Translations under genes and position numbers: made by a program
DNA from: Hemileia vastatrix
Lineage: Eukaryota; Basidiomycota; Pucciniomycetes; Pucciniales; Zaghouaniaceae
DNA length: 64,000 nt
Assembly: GCA_030280995.1 (NCBI GenBank)
Contig: JASXTE010000005.1
Coordinates: forward strand, 29,948,001 to 30,012,000
Reading direction: 5' to 3'
Shown: positions 1-12,261 of the stretch, piece by piece
How the letters are laid out: every line of letters begins with the position of its first letter
Position numbering within the stretch: position 1 is the first letter of the stretch
Notes under the pieces: model-generated
Database searches by the model: none
Told to the model about the DNA's origin: nothing
What the model saw: only the letters and a program-made list of their open reading frames with translations

Positions 1-29
1 TTTGCTTTGGAGAGGAGGCAAGGTTATTT

Positions 30-1553
30 TTGGAGATCTTTGAAGCTTCTGCTTATGTGGATGGAGCTTATGATTGGGGTAGTGTTAATAAGTTGATCTT
101 CTTCATTTATGATAGAGAGTTGGTGAAGGAAGTTCTTAGGATGAAGGGATATATGATTCAGGATTGGGGAAAGTTAAAGATGGAAATGATAAGGAGGTTA
201 CCCACTGTGTTTTTAATGGATGATATTTATGGCATTGCTAGGAAATGGGAAATGGATGTTTGTGTAACTTCTCTAGTTTGGTATAGTAAATTTATGGAGG
301 AATTTGAAGAGGTTATGGATTATCTGGATTATAATTGTATGCCCTCTCATGAAATGGAGGTTAAGAGTTTATTTTGGAGTGCCATGGGTCTGGAGGTCAA
401 AATGGAGGTTCAGGGATTTCTTTTAAAGGCTGGGCTGATGAATAAACTTCTAAATGGAGAAAGTAGGATTCCTGCTATAGGTGTTTTGAAGAAGGCTATT
501 CTGGGGAATCTTGAAACCCTTGTTTATAAAGAGGTGGAACCTGATAATGAGAATTTAATGGATATACAGGTTCAGGAAGAAGTGGAAGTTTTGGAATCAC
601 CCACATTGGAGATGATGATGTTTGTGATGTTTCAGAAATTTTTTTTTTTAACAGATGACATCAATGGATCTGAAGATTGAGATTCATTTGATGTTATGGA
701 TATGTACAAACTGGATGATCAGTGTGTCTTTTCAAAGGTGGATGAGCTCTGTGGGAAGAAAAAAATTTGATTTTCATGATGATATAGTTTCTTCATTTTC
801 ATATAATGTATTTTTGGATGAAGATGTTTCCTTAAGATCTGTTGATTGTCAGCAAGAGTATGTGTTGGATCTATTTCCCTAAGAGGAAGATTATTTTCTG
901 CGTGCTCCTTTCAGTTCAGAAGATGAATGCTTGGAGGAGGATGTTAAATTTGACATCATGGACTCTATTCTGGAGTATCTTTTGCATTCTCAGAGTAATT
1001 CTGAACTTAATGATTTGAAGCCTCATGAAAAGATTCACAGTTTCTTCTTTCAAGCTCAAAGGATGGAAAAAGTCGTGAAAATCTCCCAATAGAAGCTTTG
1101 TATCTTCAGAATGATTTTGTTCTGGATGTATGATTGTTGGAGGAACATAATTCCAAGCTGGTTCCCTCAAGATCAGAGGATGGTTTGTTGGGGGAAGATG
1201 ATTCATTCAGCGTTCTGGGTACTGTTTTGGAGGACTTTTTTTAAATTTCAGAAAGATTTTGTGATTGATTATTTCAAGTTAACGACAGTAAACTCTCAGC
1301 TTTTTTCCTCAACTGGAGAAGTTTTTTTAGAAAGGAGGATAAAATTATTGATGCTGTAGATTTCTCTGCTTCAAAAGATATAGGGTGGATGGACACTGGG
1401 AATGAAATTAATGGTAAATTCAGTGTATGGAGAAGGAAGGGGATTTTGTTTGGAGGTCTGATAGTGGGATATCAGAATTGGAAGAGGGGCTTAGCTTTTT
1501 GTAGCCCTAGGGGAAAACTTATTGGTTTCAACCTGGACATTTCAAGAATCTGA
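30..1553 (+). pseudogene. Broken ORF of unknown origin (two open pieces)
   Basis: The first 216 codons (30-680) are open and encode an acidic, Met- and Glu-rich protein with no motif I recognise. Protein-like acidic sequence continues after the stop through several frames to about 1090. A second open piece without an ATG runs 1338-1553 (71 codons, ending TGA), rich in Trp and Gly. The biased composition and the surrounding repeats suggest the remains of a retroelement gag-like or accessory ORF, but I see no zinc knuckle, protease or reverse transcriptase motif, so this is only a guess. No intron signals clearly rescue the breaks. Confidence 0.35.
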
Positions 1554-1962
1554 TTCATCGGAAATGAGGATAAACTACTTAATTTTTTTTAATTTTTTGT
1601 AATTTGGTCTCTTTGTTTTTGGTCACAATTTTTTTTGTTTTGTCCAATTCTTATCAGTTTCTCTGGTTTAATTCACTAAATAAAAATAAAAAAAAAATCA
1701 TAGTATAATGAGTATGGAAGAGAAAAAAAATTCAAGGTAAGATAGATAGTTTATTTTAAAGAAAATTAAGATAAAAATGATTATCATTGGTTTTATCTAA
1801 CCTCCAGCATGAGGTTAGATTGCAAAACCTTTTATTTCTAAAGTGTATTTCTGGCTTTCAAGAATTTAATTGGTTTTGGTTTTTTATGGGAGAAGATTTG
1901 TGTTGAAAAATCCTTTTTTAGAAGGTACCCAAGGATGGGGCTTCTAGATTTGATTTTGGAAA

Positions 1963-3327
1963 GTGTGGGGGTAACTGATTGGCTGGCTTCTCTATCAACA
2001 GTAACCCCAGATTTTCTGTTTCCAACCCCTTCTCTTAATTTGGTTGAACACTGGTATTGGTTTCTCTTCACAGGCTTTAGTCCTCTATTACTTTAAAATG
2101 GAAATTCTTCTGGTATTCAAGTGCTGGACTCTTCACGCTTATTGGTTTTGGTTTATTGTGTTGGATTTTGTGTTTTTGTTAGAAGGTACAAAGAGGAGTC
2201 TTCTAGATTTTATGTTGGCAAGTGTTGGGGTAACTGATGAGCTGGCTGCTCTGTAGAAAATTTACCCCATAATGTCTGTCTCAAGTATTTTGCTTGTCCT
2301 AGTTGAATCCTAGTTCTGGTTTTTATATTTCAGGTTTCAAGGCCACTATGACTTTAAACTGCCTTGGTACTGGCTTATTTATCTTTGATTTATTTGGGTT
2401 GGTGGTGGATAACTGGCAGTCTCCCATCATTTTTACTTATCGTAGGTAGCCCACCCAGTGATTCTTTCTGTGGACCTGCACCTGGCTCAGTTGTGCGGTT
2501 TAAGGGTTTTAGCTGTTAAAGTGGTGGATTCAAGATTATTTTCTTTTTTCTATTTTTTTCTTTCAATTTTTTTATAGAGGCTATGTTTGTTTAAAGGCTG
2601 AAGATAGGGCTCTGGAAATTTTTTTTGTAGAAGAGGAGGAGTCTAAATAAAAAAAATTTTTTCTAGGTGTGACCACATCAAGGTGCACTTGGATTTTGGT
2701 GAGGTATAAGGGGATGAGCTGATCAATTGGCTGGGGGTTACCATTTTTTTATTTTTTTGACAGGATGAAGGGTTGAGTGGAACTCAAGAACCTTTGGATA
2801 ATACTACAAGATATTCTGTTTGTCCTCCAAGACTTAAAACTGGTTGTTTTTTTTTTAAGATTGCTTCAAGATTTTAATTTTTGTTACTAATGTGGATCTA
2901 TAAGTCCTCTAAGACTTTAAACTGGCTGGGTTTCAAGATTTTATCAAGAAGTTGGCTTATGCTTTTTTGGATCTACTAGTCCTCCAGGTTTTTAAACTGG
3001 ATAATAAAAATATTATTTCAAGAATTTGAATCATCTATGGGTCCTGAAGTTCATTAAGACTTTAAACTGAACACTGTAGTAAGTCCGTCAAGACTTTAAA
3101 CAGAACACTGTGGGCAGTCCATCAAGACTTTAAACTAAAGAATGGTATAGTCCCCCAAAACTATAAACTGAGGATGGTTTGTTGGTTGAGTCCTTCAGGA
3201 CTATAAAGTGATAATGTGATGTTGGTGTAATTCTGGCAGAGGGAATCTAAAGGGGGAGTCTCTGAATTTATTTAAGGAAAGTGTGGGGGTAACTGATGAG
3301 CTGACTGCTCAGTAGAACAGTTACTCC
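1963..3327 (+). repeat. Three dispersed copies of a GGGGTAACT foldback
   Basis: Near-identical 46-47 bp segments lie at 1963-2008, 2222-2268 and 3281-3327. Each begins GTGTGGGGGTAACTGAT (or close), passes through a GAGCTGGCTGCTC-like centre and ends in a partial complement (AGTTACTCC, AGTAACCCC, TTTACCCC). The arms can pair with each other, so each copy is a potential hairpin. A weaker fourth copy may sit near 2706-2740. The first two are embedded in a longer repeated segment (about 1850-2010 and 2125-2270) sharing AGAAGGTAC and TTCTAGATTT. Confidence 0.6.
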
Positions 3328-3515
3328 AGAATGTTACTTTATTCTCTTTGGTCTTTAATGGTTTGATCTCCATTTCTGTCTTTATAATTTAGGTTTTTAG
3401 TCCCCCAAGACTATAAACTGAGTGTTTGGAGTCCCCCAAGACCTCAAAATGAGGGCTGTTAGTCCCCCAAGACTTAAAACTGAGCATGAGCCCCCAAGAC
3501 TATAAAATGAGAAAT
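2818..3515 (+). repeat. Array of about 12 degenerate 22-nt AGTCC...GACT motifs
   Basis: The consensus AGTCCYCCAAGACTWTAAACTG recurs about twelve times with irregular spacing of roughly 30-110 bp; clear examples are near 2900, 3085, 3117, 3150, 3400 and 3465. The 5' half (AGTC...GACT) is itself a tiny inverted repeat. Spacers between copies are unrelated to one another. No ORF runs through it. I see it as a degenerate minisatellite or protein-binding array; its function is unknown. Confidence 0.55.
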
Positions 3516-5452
3516 TTCTTATGATTGGCTACATTCAGGAAGTCTGGAGAGTGGTAAAGAACTTCATTTCTAAGTCAAAAGGTTTAATAAATAGTCATGA
3601 TACAAAAGAGAATCAAGAGATGAAAAAGAGTGTTCAGCATTAGTCTTGAACTGGTGGATGAGATGTCATCTTTTCTCAATTTCCTGTGGATCTTTGGCAG
3701 GAGAGTATTAGAAGTAGTTTAGAATGAGATGTTTTTTTTAGAAGAGTGTTGTTGGAATTTGTCCTTGATGGTGGGAAATTGATTGGGTGGTGGTGTTTCA
3801 ATGGTACCCACATTGTAATCATCATTGTCTGGATGGGAATGAACTGGAAATTCATCAGCTTAAACTTCAGTATGGAGAAAAATTATTTTTACCATCAGAA
3901 GGACCAGGTATGGTAGAGCTAGTGGTTGTAGTTGTGCTGGAACTCTTTTGGAAGGGTGTTACTTGTTGATTAATATGGGTATTAAGATGGAAGGCCTAGT
4001 TCTTTTGGTTTTGCTGCAAGATGGACCAGGTTGAGGGGGAGGTGAATCTGTTGCAGATGATAATGGACCTGGTCTGAAGCAAGATTTCCTTCTGGAATAG
4101 CAGGCGTCACAAGCAGCTCAGTATGTATTGATTTGTGGTGATATGGTGCAGATGAGGTTATGGTCAATACAGTATTGAAAGGGACCCATTTCAGAGATGG
4201 ATTTTAAAAAATGTGTAAACATGGTAATTCTGGTGAAGGAGAATGCAGAGATTCATAATTTTAGGGAGGATGTGGTCTTCAAGTGTTGACAGAGGCCTTT
4301 GTTGGTCTGTTTGGTGCTGTTTTGGTATGACTTAATTGACATTGGTTGAATAAATAGGTGTTTTTCTATTTTTATTCTGTGAATATTGGAACTATGAGTA
4401 TGTGGGTACTCACATTGGATAGCCCTGGTTTTTCTCTATATTTTATGTCCTTATGACATTTTTTATATCATAATTTTTAAGGGGTCATTTGCTCACTTTT
4501 CATTTCTAAAAGATAGCTGTTTAATTTTTTTTGTGTTTTACAGACTTATCTTAAGTCTTATGATTAAGTGCTTAGTACCACTAGGTAGAGCTGATTTGGC
4601 TATATATATTATGTCACAATGTTGTCACAGCTTAATTTTTTGTTTTTAGGGTTTCAGTAGTTGTGGTGGATTTTTCTAAGTATTGTGGTCTTTATTGGAG
4701 CTTTTTGGTTGTTTTTTGGCTTCATGGAGGTCTGGCCAATTTTAGGAAGGCCTCCTGCATTGGGAGGCCCACCCGCCTTAGTTATAGAAGGCTGGAAAGC
4801 ACTTCTAGAGGGTTTATATTCAATCTGGCTGCCAAAAGTTCCAAATTTGTTGCTGTGCATGGATTTTTTAGATGGTGGTCTGTGGGTACATACTTAATAA
4901 GGCAATTCAGGGCAACTTTAATTATCATACAACCATCTGGATGTGATATCACTGTTGCACACTTAGTTTTCACTGTTTTTTGGCCACAATTGGCTGTGTT
5001 TGTTGCAAGGTTAGTTCCTCATTTAACTCAACTTGGCAACTGGTTTCTATGGTGTAGCTTTACAAACTGCATCAAGTATTATTGCTTTTTTCTGTGCAAC
5101 AACTGCACAGTGTTTTCTTTTTCCTGTGTGGATCTTTCTGAATTTCAGGCTTCTGGTTCTTTGGTTCTCAGTGGTCTGCTATTGGCTACTGTCTTTGACT
5201 TTTTAAGCAGTCAACAAGTGTGTTGGAAGGGTATAGTAACGGTCTCTAATTTTCTGTAAAAAATAAATCTCGACTGGTATTTCTCAAAGGGACAGGGGTT
5301 TTTCTCTCCAGTTTTACTCCAACTACCTTGGTGAAGGCCTAAAGCTAGTACTATAGGATTGTCTACAATGTTATTCTGTTAGGTGATACCACACCTCTTA
5401 ATACTTTACTCTGCTTTTCTTCTACTTTTTGTTATAATTTATTATCACTCTA

Positions 5453-5788
5453 GAACAAGTAGAAGTTTCTAAAGAGGCTCTAAAGCTTGAAATAAAAAAA
5501 TAAGAGCTCTCTTTAAGGAGGGATAACAGGGTACATGATTTGGAAGAGAAGAAGCTCAAACTCTTTTTATTGAAGGATGATAGGACACAAGTCTTGGAGG
5601 AAAGGAAGTACAAACTCTCTTTACAGAAGGATAATAGGGCACAAGTCTTGGAGGAGATGAAATTTGAGTTATCTCTAAGTCTTGAAAAATCAATGAAAGA
5701 GGAGAAAACACTTGAGCATCAAAAACTCATGGAACAGATGAAATATAACTCGATCATGAAGAAAAATCCAAAAAGAAAGATTTATTGA
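5453..5788 (+). pseudogene. Coiled-coil exon remnant with three 18-aa repeats
   Basis: After a possible acceptor (…CACTCTAG) an open frame runs to the stop at 5786-5788, interrupted by one TAA at 5501-5503. It encodes a highly charged helix with three tandem 18-residue repeats (LSLRRDNRVHDLEEKKLK-like, next copies from 5561 and 5615), then a Glu/Lys-rich tail. Such tails are common at the C-terminus of transposon-derived Myb/NAM-like DNA-binding proteins, but no DNA-binding domain is visible here, so the identity stays open. Confidence 0.35.
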
Positions 5789-6059
5789 TGCAATCTTTTA
5801 AATCTAATAAGACTTTTGAGGAAGTTGAACATTTAATAAAATTTTTCGATGACTTGTTTTTTTTTATTTCTCTCACACTTCAACTGTTCATAATTAATTT
5901 TTCATAAAATTTTATCTTAATTTCCTGTATTTCTTTACTCTATGTATTATAAGTTGAATTTTCATATTTTAATGTTATAAATTCTTTTTAAATAAAATAA
6001 TCATGAATATTTAATGCTAAAAATTCTTTTTTAGTTAAAATATTCAAGTCACATTTGAA

Positions 6060-6300
6060 AATTTCCCAATCCCACCCCTGCATTTTATTGAACTAAGGGG
6101 TGGGTATCACCAAAATTCTTTCAAGTAAAGAATTTCACAAGTCTTATATGAAATTTTTGCAATACTTCTCCATGAGTTTTATTGAAGTAAGGGATGGGTA
6201 TCACTAAAATTTCAATTAAATTTTATTTTTGCAAGTCTCATATAAATTTTTTTATAAAGTCTGATATGAAAAATTGGCAATACCACCCCCCCCTGCAATT
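6060..6300 (+). repeat. Repeated C-rich/G-rich hairpin segment
   Basis: A CCCACCCC…GGGGTGGG foldback at about 6070-6115 is followed by a second, weaker copy (about 6170-6210, GAGTTTTATTGAAGTAAGGGATGGG) and a third C-rich relic near 6283. Copies share TTTATTGAA and GGTATCAC. No coding potential. Confidence 0.4.
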
Positions 6301-6352
6301 TATTAAATCAAAGAAATCAGATGAAAAAAAATATTAAAAAATGAAAATTTCA

Positions 6353-6715
6353 TCAATTAATTATTTTCACCAGACCCAATCAAGTTTTCCTATTGTTTAT
6401 AATAGCCTGTATAGTAACCTAAGGCCAGATGCACCATTGTATAAAATCAGTAATCTATATTGACATAACTTTAATAAATAATTGGAAGAGACAAATCCAA
6501 AATTAAATGAAAAAAAAATTTAAAAAAAAAATTCTTCAACCAATTATTTTATCCAGTCCCAATCAAGTTTCCCTATTTTATATAATATCCCGTAGAGAAA
6601 CCTAAGGCCAGATGCACCATTATATAAAACCAGTAATATATCTTGAAGTAACTTTAAAAAATAATTGGAAGAGACAAATCCAAATTTAAATGCAAAAAAT
6701 TTTTTTTTAAAAATT
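6353..6715 (+). repeat. Tandem duplication, period about 185 bp
   Basis: Two adjacent diverged copies (about 6353-6537 and 6538-6715) share CAATTATTTT, CCCAATCAAGTTT, CCTAAGGCCAGATGCACCAT, ATAATTGGAAGAGACAAATC and then an A/T run. The differences are mostly single-base changes. No ORF. Confidence 0.7.
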
Positions 6716-6949
6716 AAAATTGAAAAAAAGGAAAATAAAAAGGAAAATCCAAAAAAATTAAAAAAGATATAAAATAAAATAAAATAAGAATTTAATAAAT
6801 GAGAAAAAATGGAAGAAAATATTTAATGATAGAAAATATTTTATAATATTTTAGTTACCATACTTGACAGATCTACTAAGAAAATTTTTTTAACTAATTT
6901 TTTTTGATTATTACTATGATTAATAATACCTTTATTCATTTTGAATGAA

Positions 6950-7630
6950 CAACAAAAATAGGTAAATTCATGAAAAGAAACTAAAGTTTGAGGTGCTTTA
7001 GTTTTTTGATGCTGATTTTGAGAAGAATTCTATATAGCCTCAACTATTCCATTGAAGCTACCAAAATCAATAATAAATTTATGGTCATGAAAGTAAAGGC
7101 CATTTCCCTCATCAGAAGAGGGTGATTGCATAGGAACACCAGTCTCTGGATTAATATAAGAGAAAATAATGAATTTTAGATAATTATTATCATGTTTATC
7201 TAGATGTAAACTATTGTAGAATCATTTTTAAGTGATGATAACATTAGAACAAAAAACATAAGCATTTATTGCTTCTTCCCATTCAGGATCAGATCAATTT
7301 GGTAAACCATATTTTAAATCAAGTTGATGTTTTTTTTTGAAAAGCTTGATTACATAATTTTTTAAATTGATTTTTCAAGAAAATATTATATGATCCTAAA
7401 GAATTACATTGTTTCAGATCTTCTTTGATTTGCTCCAGTTTCAAATTTTTCAAAAAAGAATAAATTCCTCGAATATAAGACAAAATTAAAAATTACTTAT
7501 AATAAAAAAAGATTTACACACCAAAAGAAGAACCTTGATCATATCCTGATTTCCAACCAAAACCTTTCATGAAACCAGTGTAACCGGACCATCTACGCAC
7601 AAGGTTGAGGGTGTTCCTGGGAAAGTGATA
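6950..7630 (-). pseudogene. TET/JBP-like 2OG-Fe(II) oxygenase pseudogene
   Basis: Read on the minus strand, three conserved blocks appear in order. About 7620-7520 gives FMKGFGWKSGYDQGSSFG-like sequence; about 7235-7200 gives LHLDKHDNN with an HxD iron-binding motif; about 7170-7020 gives YINPETG, then LYFHDHKFIIDFG and NGIVEAI followed by TAG where the family has Trp. This is the pattern of the Tet-like 2OG-Fe(II) oxygenase family expanded in rust fungi. The blocks are separated by stops and frame changes, and a probable intron lies between the first two. It is outside the 25-kb transposon and looks older and more decayed than the copy at 13.2 kb. Confidence 0.6.
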
Positions 7631-8012
7631 TTGGAGCAAGTATTTTAAAGACTTCTTCCAAGTACAGAGGAAATACTCGAGGAAGTGATTCAAAGATTAG
7701 TCAAAGAAAAAGCTGCTTCTTCCAGATATGTTTGATAAGAATCTTAATATAATTTGAAGGTAATATTAATATTCTTAGGATCTCACAAAGTTTGGAAACT
7801 CAATAATCAAAGATTTAAGTTTTTAAAAATGATTACCGAGAAAATAAGAAATGTGCAATAATAATGATTTAACCTAAAGCTTTACCACTATTAACTATAT
7901 ATACGTTTTATAATTTAATTCTAAAGAATATAGAATCTAAATCTCTTCCCTTTTATATCCACTACTCCTCCTGGCATTGACCTCATGCCCATCCATCATT
8001 CCGCACACCACA

Positions 8013-8061
8013 CACCACGCAATATGGGGGGCGGACTTGCTAGCAAGTCCGCAACCTTGAA
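8013..8061 (+). repeat. Left terminal inverted repeat of the 25-kb element
   Basis: It starts CACCACGCAATAT, then a G run and the perfect 18-bp palindrome GGACTTGCTAGCAAGTCC (8032-8049), then GCAACCTTGAA. It is inverted relative to 33133-33179. The CAC start and ACA outside fit CACTA-type termini. Confidence 0.65.
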
Positions 8062-9890
8062 CCCTAATTCATATCTTTTTGAGCACACATTGAGGAAGTG
8101 ATGAAACCATCATGAAGAAGTATTGAATTTACTTTGAACACACCTTGAAGCTCATGTGAACACTCACTGATGAGTAAATGATTATCTGTTGAGAACATGT
8201 TGAAATCACATTCTCAATAATTGAAACAAAGTTTCATTTTAGACAGTCCAATAAAATTTCCAAGTTGGGGTTTTCAACTTTTCAGATTATTGTTATATAA
8301 ATGTTGTTTACCAAAAAAAAAAGAAAATAAGCCAATGATGCCCTAAAAAAAATTATTATTATAAAGGTATAAAAGAAGAGTTTTACTTATAATATCTTCT
8401 CATTCAGAATATTCTTGTAATATATCATTTTTCTCAATATTAAATAAGCAGGAGAACTTTATAATAGCTAATATACAAAAATGATTAGTGATAGACAGGA
8501 ACAATTATAAATAATATGAATAAATTTTGGTGAATGAATAATAATTAAGAGGAGACATAATCTGTACAAACATTTAAACAACCAGGAAAAAAGTGAAAAT
8601 ATGTTTATAATACTTGAAAATATTTTTATCTCCTTGCCCCTAACCCCCCATATTCTAATCCACTCTGAAAATTAAGGGGAAATTGTGACCCAGCCAGTAT
8701 GTATAAATTTTTGACAAGGTTATCCTAATCTCATGCTATGGAATTTATTCAATTTTTATCAGGCCATTCTCCTGTAAAGGTACCTTAACCAATTCAATGC
8801 TTCACCTTCTCCAAACTGCCTCATAAGCCCCTTATGGACCAAAAATAATCAAGAATGTGTCATCCTCCCCTTTCCTGCTCACCAAAAACAATTCTGTGCC
8901 CTTTTGAAAGTAGCACAACAGCTTAAAGATCCCATTGACACTATAAGTCTTATCTGTCACTCTCCCACTGCCCCATTAGTTGGGGTAGTTGTTTTTTCAA
9001 TCTGGTAGATTTTCAAATATTGTTCCTGTCATGCAATAATCTTTGATGCTGCAGTTTTCCTTCTTTTTTTTGCTTCTTGTTATGTTACAATGCCACTGTC
9101 ATCATGTATTTACAATTAACTTCTCCATATAATTCATAACCAATTCTGGTTGAAATTGTATGAAATTGAAAGAAGACATGTCCGATATAGGAAAAATTTA
9201 AATAAATAATTGAAGTTAATCATTGACTTACCAATGGTTATCATAAATTCTACACAAAATCATTTTTTTCAATTTTTTTTTGTCATTGTTCAAACATTTT
9301 TGAGTTGGTAGTGTACATTCTATTCTACAAAATCAGAAATATTCAACTAACTATAGTTAGAAATTGAAATGTAGGTGATTAAAATTGAATTAAGAAATAT
9401 TAAATATTTTTTTTGAATTTAAAGATTTAAATATTATGCATGGATTTTTGTTTGACAGAACATCACTCTTATTTACATGCCAAATGTTTTTTGACGTTGA
9501 AATTTGCATATTATCCATCTCTGAAGTTTGCTCATTTTATTTGCTTGCCCTCACTTATTTCTATGACTGAGTCTTATTTTGATATTCTTAAATTGTCATT
9601 ATTCATCAAAAACGGACTACCTACGCTTCCTCAAACAAACTCTTCGACCCCTTGACTTGCTTCTGATCACTTCCTACAGAACCTGTCAATAATTAATTAG
9701 TAAGTTTTTTTTTTGGGTGGCTCATCAATGACTGTTTCTCTCTTTTTTTCTCTCTTTAATTATTTTTATATCATTTCACTCTCTCATTCTCATTTTTTGG
9801 CCTGTATTTCTCTTTCATTTTCATTTCCTGCCTCTTTTTGTTTTTTATTTCGTTTCTATTCTTATATTTAGTTTGTTTAACTCCTGTCTC
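8062..9890. other. Gene-free left subterminal region
   Basis: AT-rich sequence with scattered TGAA/TTGAAG words next to the left end (8085-8230). These may be subterminal transposase-binding repeats. No ORF with recognisable motifs; the 71-codon frame at 9440-9655 shows nothing. Confidence 0.4.
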
Positions 9891-9897
9891 ACTTAGT

Positions 9898-10945
9898 GCC
9901 TGCCAGACAGCTGTCATTTTAATCGCTGTCTGGCTGGCATCTTAAAAAAATTCTTATCCTGACCCTGCCAGCCAGCATGCCAATTACTTTTAAGCTGGCT
10001 GGCAGGCATGTGCAAGTTTGCAAGGCACTTGCCACCCTTTTCTGGCAAGCATCACCCCCAAAAATCAATCGCTTGCTGTATGCCAGACAGCAAGTTGCTG
10101 CCTAGCTGTCTGGCATGTAGACAGCAAATCAATTGTACATCCCTGCCAGCCAGCGACAAAGTCACATCGCAGCTGGCTGGTAGGGTGATGTAGCGTTCAA
10201 GTCGATCAATCGTTCAACTTGACGGCTGCCTGACAGCCAAAAAAAATCTGTATGGATGGCTGACAGGCAGCTGTCAAGTCGATCAATCAATCAATCAATT
10301 GATCAATCGATTGATCGATCAATCAATTGATCGATCAATCGATCAATTGATTACCACTGCATGCTACATCAACCTTCCAGCCTGCAAGTTAATCATTTTC
10401 TGCTGGCTGGCAGGCAAATCATCTTCTCAAATATGAATTTTTATCTCCTTCTCCTCAATATTTTTTAAACTTGCTGACATGAAGCAAGCGAGTTGCTCAA
10501 GCAAATTGATCAAATATGATCAATTGAAATCACAACTTGCCAGCTAGCAAGCGATATGCTTTTCAGCTGGCTGGCAGGCATTTTCAGGTTTCCACAAAAG
10601 CATAGATTCGCTTCATTCCTTCCAGCAAGCTAAGCATCATATTTCCTGCCGAAAGGAAGTAGAAATTGATGCATTTCCCCAACCACTCAATCTGCTACCC
10701 TGCCAGCCAGAAACCGAATTGGTTTGTTTCTAGCTGGCATGAAATTAGGGGCTAAAAAAATCATTGATTCACCCAACCTGCCAGTCAGCTTACAAGCGAT
10801 TTGCTGGCTGGCAGGTACTTGCACCTATTTTTGGCTTGCCAGCCATCTAAATATTGAATCGATGGCTGGAAAGTGGTCAAAATAATTGATTAACATTGTA
10901 ACCTTCCAGCAAGAATATCATTCAAGATTGCTGGCAGGAATTTGA
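9898..10945. repeat. Array of about a dozen GCCAGC/GCTGGC hairpins
   Basis: Successive inverted repeats have similar but not identical stems, each closed by its own complement: GCCAGACAGC/GCTGTCTGGC (about 9900-9938), CTGCCAGCCAGC/GCTGGCTGGCAG (9966-10007), ATGCCAGACAGC/GCTGTCTGGCAT (10079-10116), CCTGCCAGCCAGC/GCTGGCTGGTAGG (about 10142-10187), and others near 10225-10275, 10376-10415, 10535-10583, 10700-10740, 10780-10818, 10840-10872 and 10900-10945. Loops are 10-25 nt and unrelated. The array includes a simple repeat at 10283-10352. Confidence 0.75.
10277..10352. repeat. GATCAATC simple repeat
   Basis: Uninterrupted alternation of GATCAATC/GATCAATT words, itself self-complementary, inside the hairpin array. 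Confidence 0.85.
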
Positions 10946-11683
10946 TAGCAGGATGTATCCCCCTGCAAATAATAATGTGATGATTGGTTTCCATCCAACA
11001 AAGAGTGAGTTAATTGCTAGGAAGCAAGTGATATATATCTATCACATTTTTCGACATTCAATCTAGTAAATATAAGACTAGATGTGTTCATGGATTGTAT
11101 CGATTAGCAGCAAGTGGTCTACAAGAATTTGAATTTGACCTTCCACACAGCTTAACATTAAATTTGTACCTTTTTGTGTGATAAATATGTCTATCCTAGC
11201 TCATTCATGAAACAAGTATGATTTTTGGAGATACTTGTGGGGAATTTTTGCCTTTGCAACTTCAGATACTATTTTTTCTTGCGAAATTGCAAGCTGAGTG
11301 CAATTTTATAGCACCCCATCTTCTTTTTTCCGCCAGCCATCCAGAAAATATCTACCTGGATTGCTTGAAGATATTTGGTGAATAAAAACAAACTACTATT
11401 GAAAGGTTTGAGCATGTTATTCAGGCAAATATATTTTTTGATATATGGCATGATGAAGTACGTAAATATTACAAATAATTTTAGTGAATGAATGAATTGA
11501 TTTTACATTGTTAAACGTAGTATGAGTGGTTCTGATATTGACTTGGATTTTTTTCTTCAGGTTCTGTTTCACTCATATCTATTTAATAATATTTATTGAT
11601 TCAAAATTATATCATTGCGTAAATAAAGGTATGTAAAATTATTGTTTTTCCATCAAAGAAAATTCTTTAAAATTTTTTGTATT

Positions 11684-11760
11684 ATTACATGATTGAGTTC
11701 TAATGCAGCAAGCATGTTGTTAGAGCATTATTGCCCCTCTTAGTAACTCAATCAAGTAAT
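11684..11760 (+). ncRNA. Conserved hairpin, copy 1 of 5
   Basis: The outer 16-nt arms (11684-11699 and 11745-11760) pair with one mismatch. The core has TAATGCAGC, AGCATGTTGTTAGAGC and ATTATTGCCCCTCTTAG; the inner TAATGC pairs with GCATTA. A GTATGT (5' splice-site-like) lies about 55 bp upstream at 11630. A structured RNA or intronic element is an inference; it could also be a small inverted-repeat element. Confidence 0.5.
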
Positions 11761-11922
11761 ATATACAAAAAAATGTTTTAAATAAATAAAAGATTTTGCT
11801 AATTTTTTTTAAATTTTCTTTTACATGCTCTTATTTGGGAACAGAAGCTGCACGGTATAAAATGTATGTAAATGGTTATAATTTTTAAAAATATTACTTT
11901 ATAATTGTCATAATGGGAAAAT

Positions 11923-12000
11923 ATTACATGATTGAGGGCTAATGCAGCGAGCATGTTGTTAGAGCATTATTGCCCCTCTTAGTACCCTCAATCATATAAT
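11923..12000 (+). ncRNA. Conserved hairpin, copy 2 of 5
   Basis: Same core as copy 1. The outer stem reads GATTGAGGG against CCCTCAATC where copy 1 has GATTGAGTT against AACTCAATC: two paired positions changed together. GTATGT lies upstream near 11866. Confidence 0.5.
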
Positions 12001-12261
12001 TTTTACTAGACAGATTTTCATAAAATAATGGATATATTTACTAACATTATGAATTTTGGATGGCATTTGTTTAATGTAGGTTCAGTTATAGTTAGGGCAA
12101 ATAGACGTTTTAAAGAAAGTATGTAAGTAATCTTAGGTTTTCTTCACATTTAATTTTGTAATTTGGGGTAATATATTACATGATTGATGACTGATGCAGC
12201 GATAGTGTTGTGAATTTAATATTGTTGCTCATAGTCATTCTATTAAGGAGGAAAAGGATAG

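Larger units (their letters stand above)
1554..5452. other. Intergenic repeat-rich stretch
   Basis: No convincing gene. It holds GT-rich repeated segments with a recurring foldback (1963-2008, 2222-2268, 3281-3327) and a run of degenerate 22-nt motifs (2.82-3.52 kb). Open frames around 3.8-4.2 kb and 4.66-5.26 kb (198 codons, Cys/Phe/Leu rich) have no motif, no homolog I recognise and frames open on both strands, so I do not call them genes. Confidence 0.5.

Noticed and set aside
4663..5259. 198-codon plus-strand ORF
   Set aside because: No motif, both strands and an overlapping frame are open, and composition fits a T-rich repeat; kept as unexplained.
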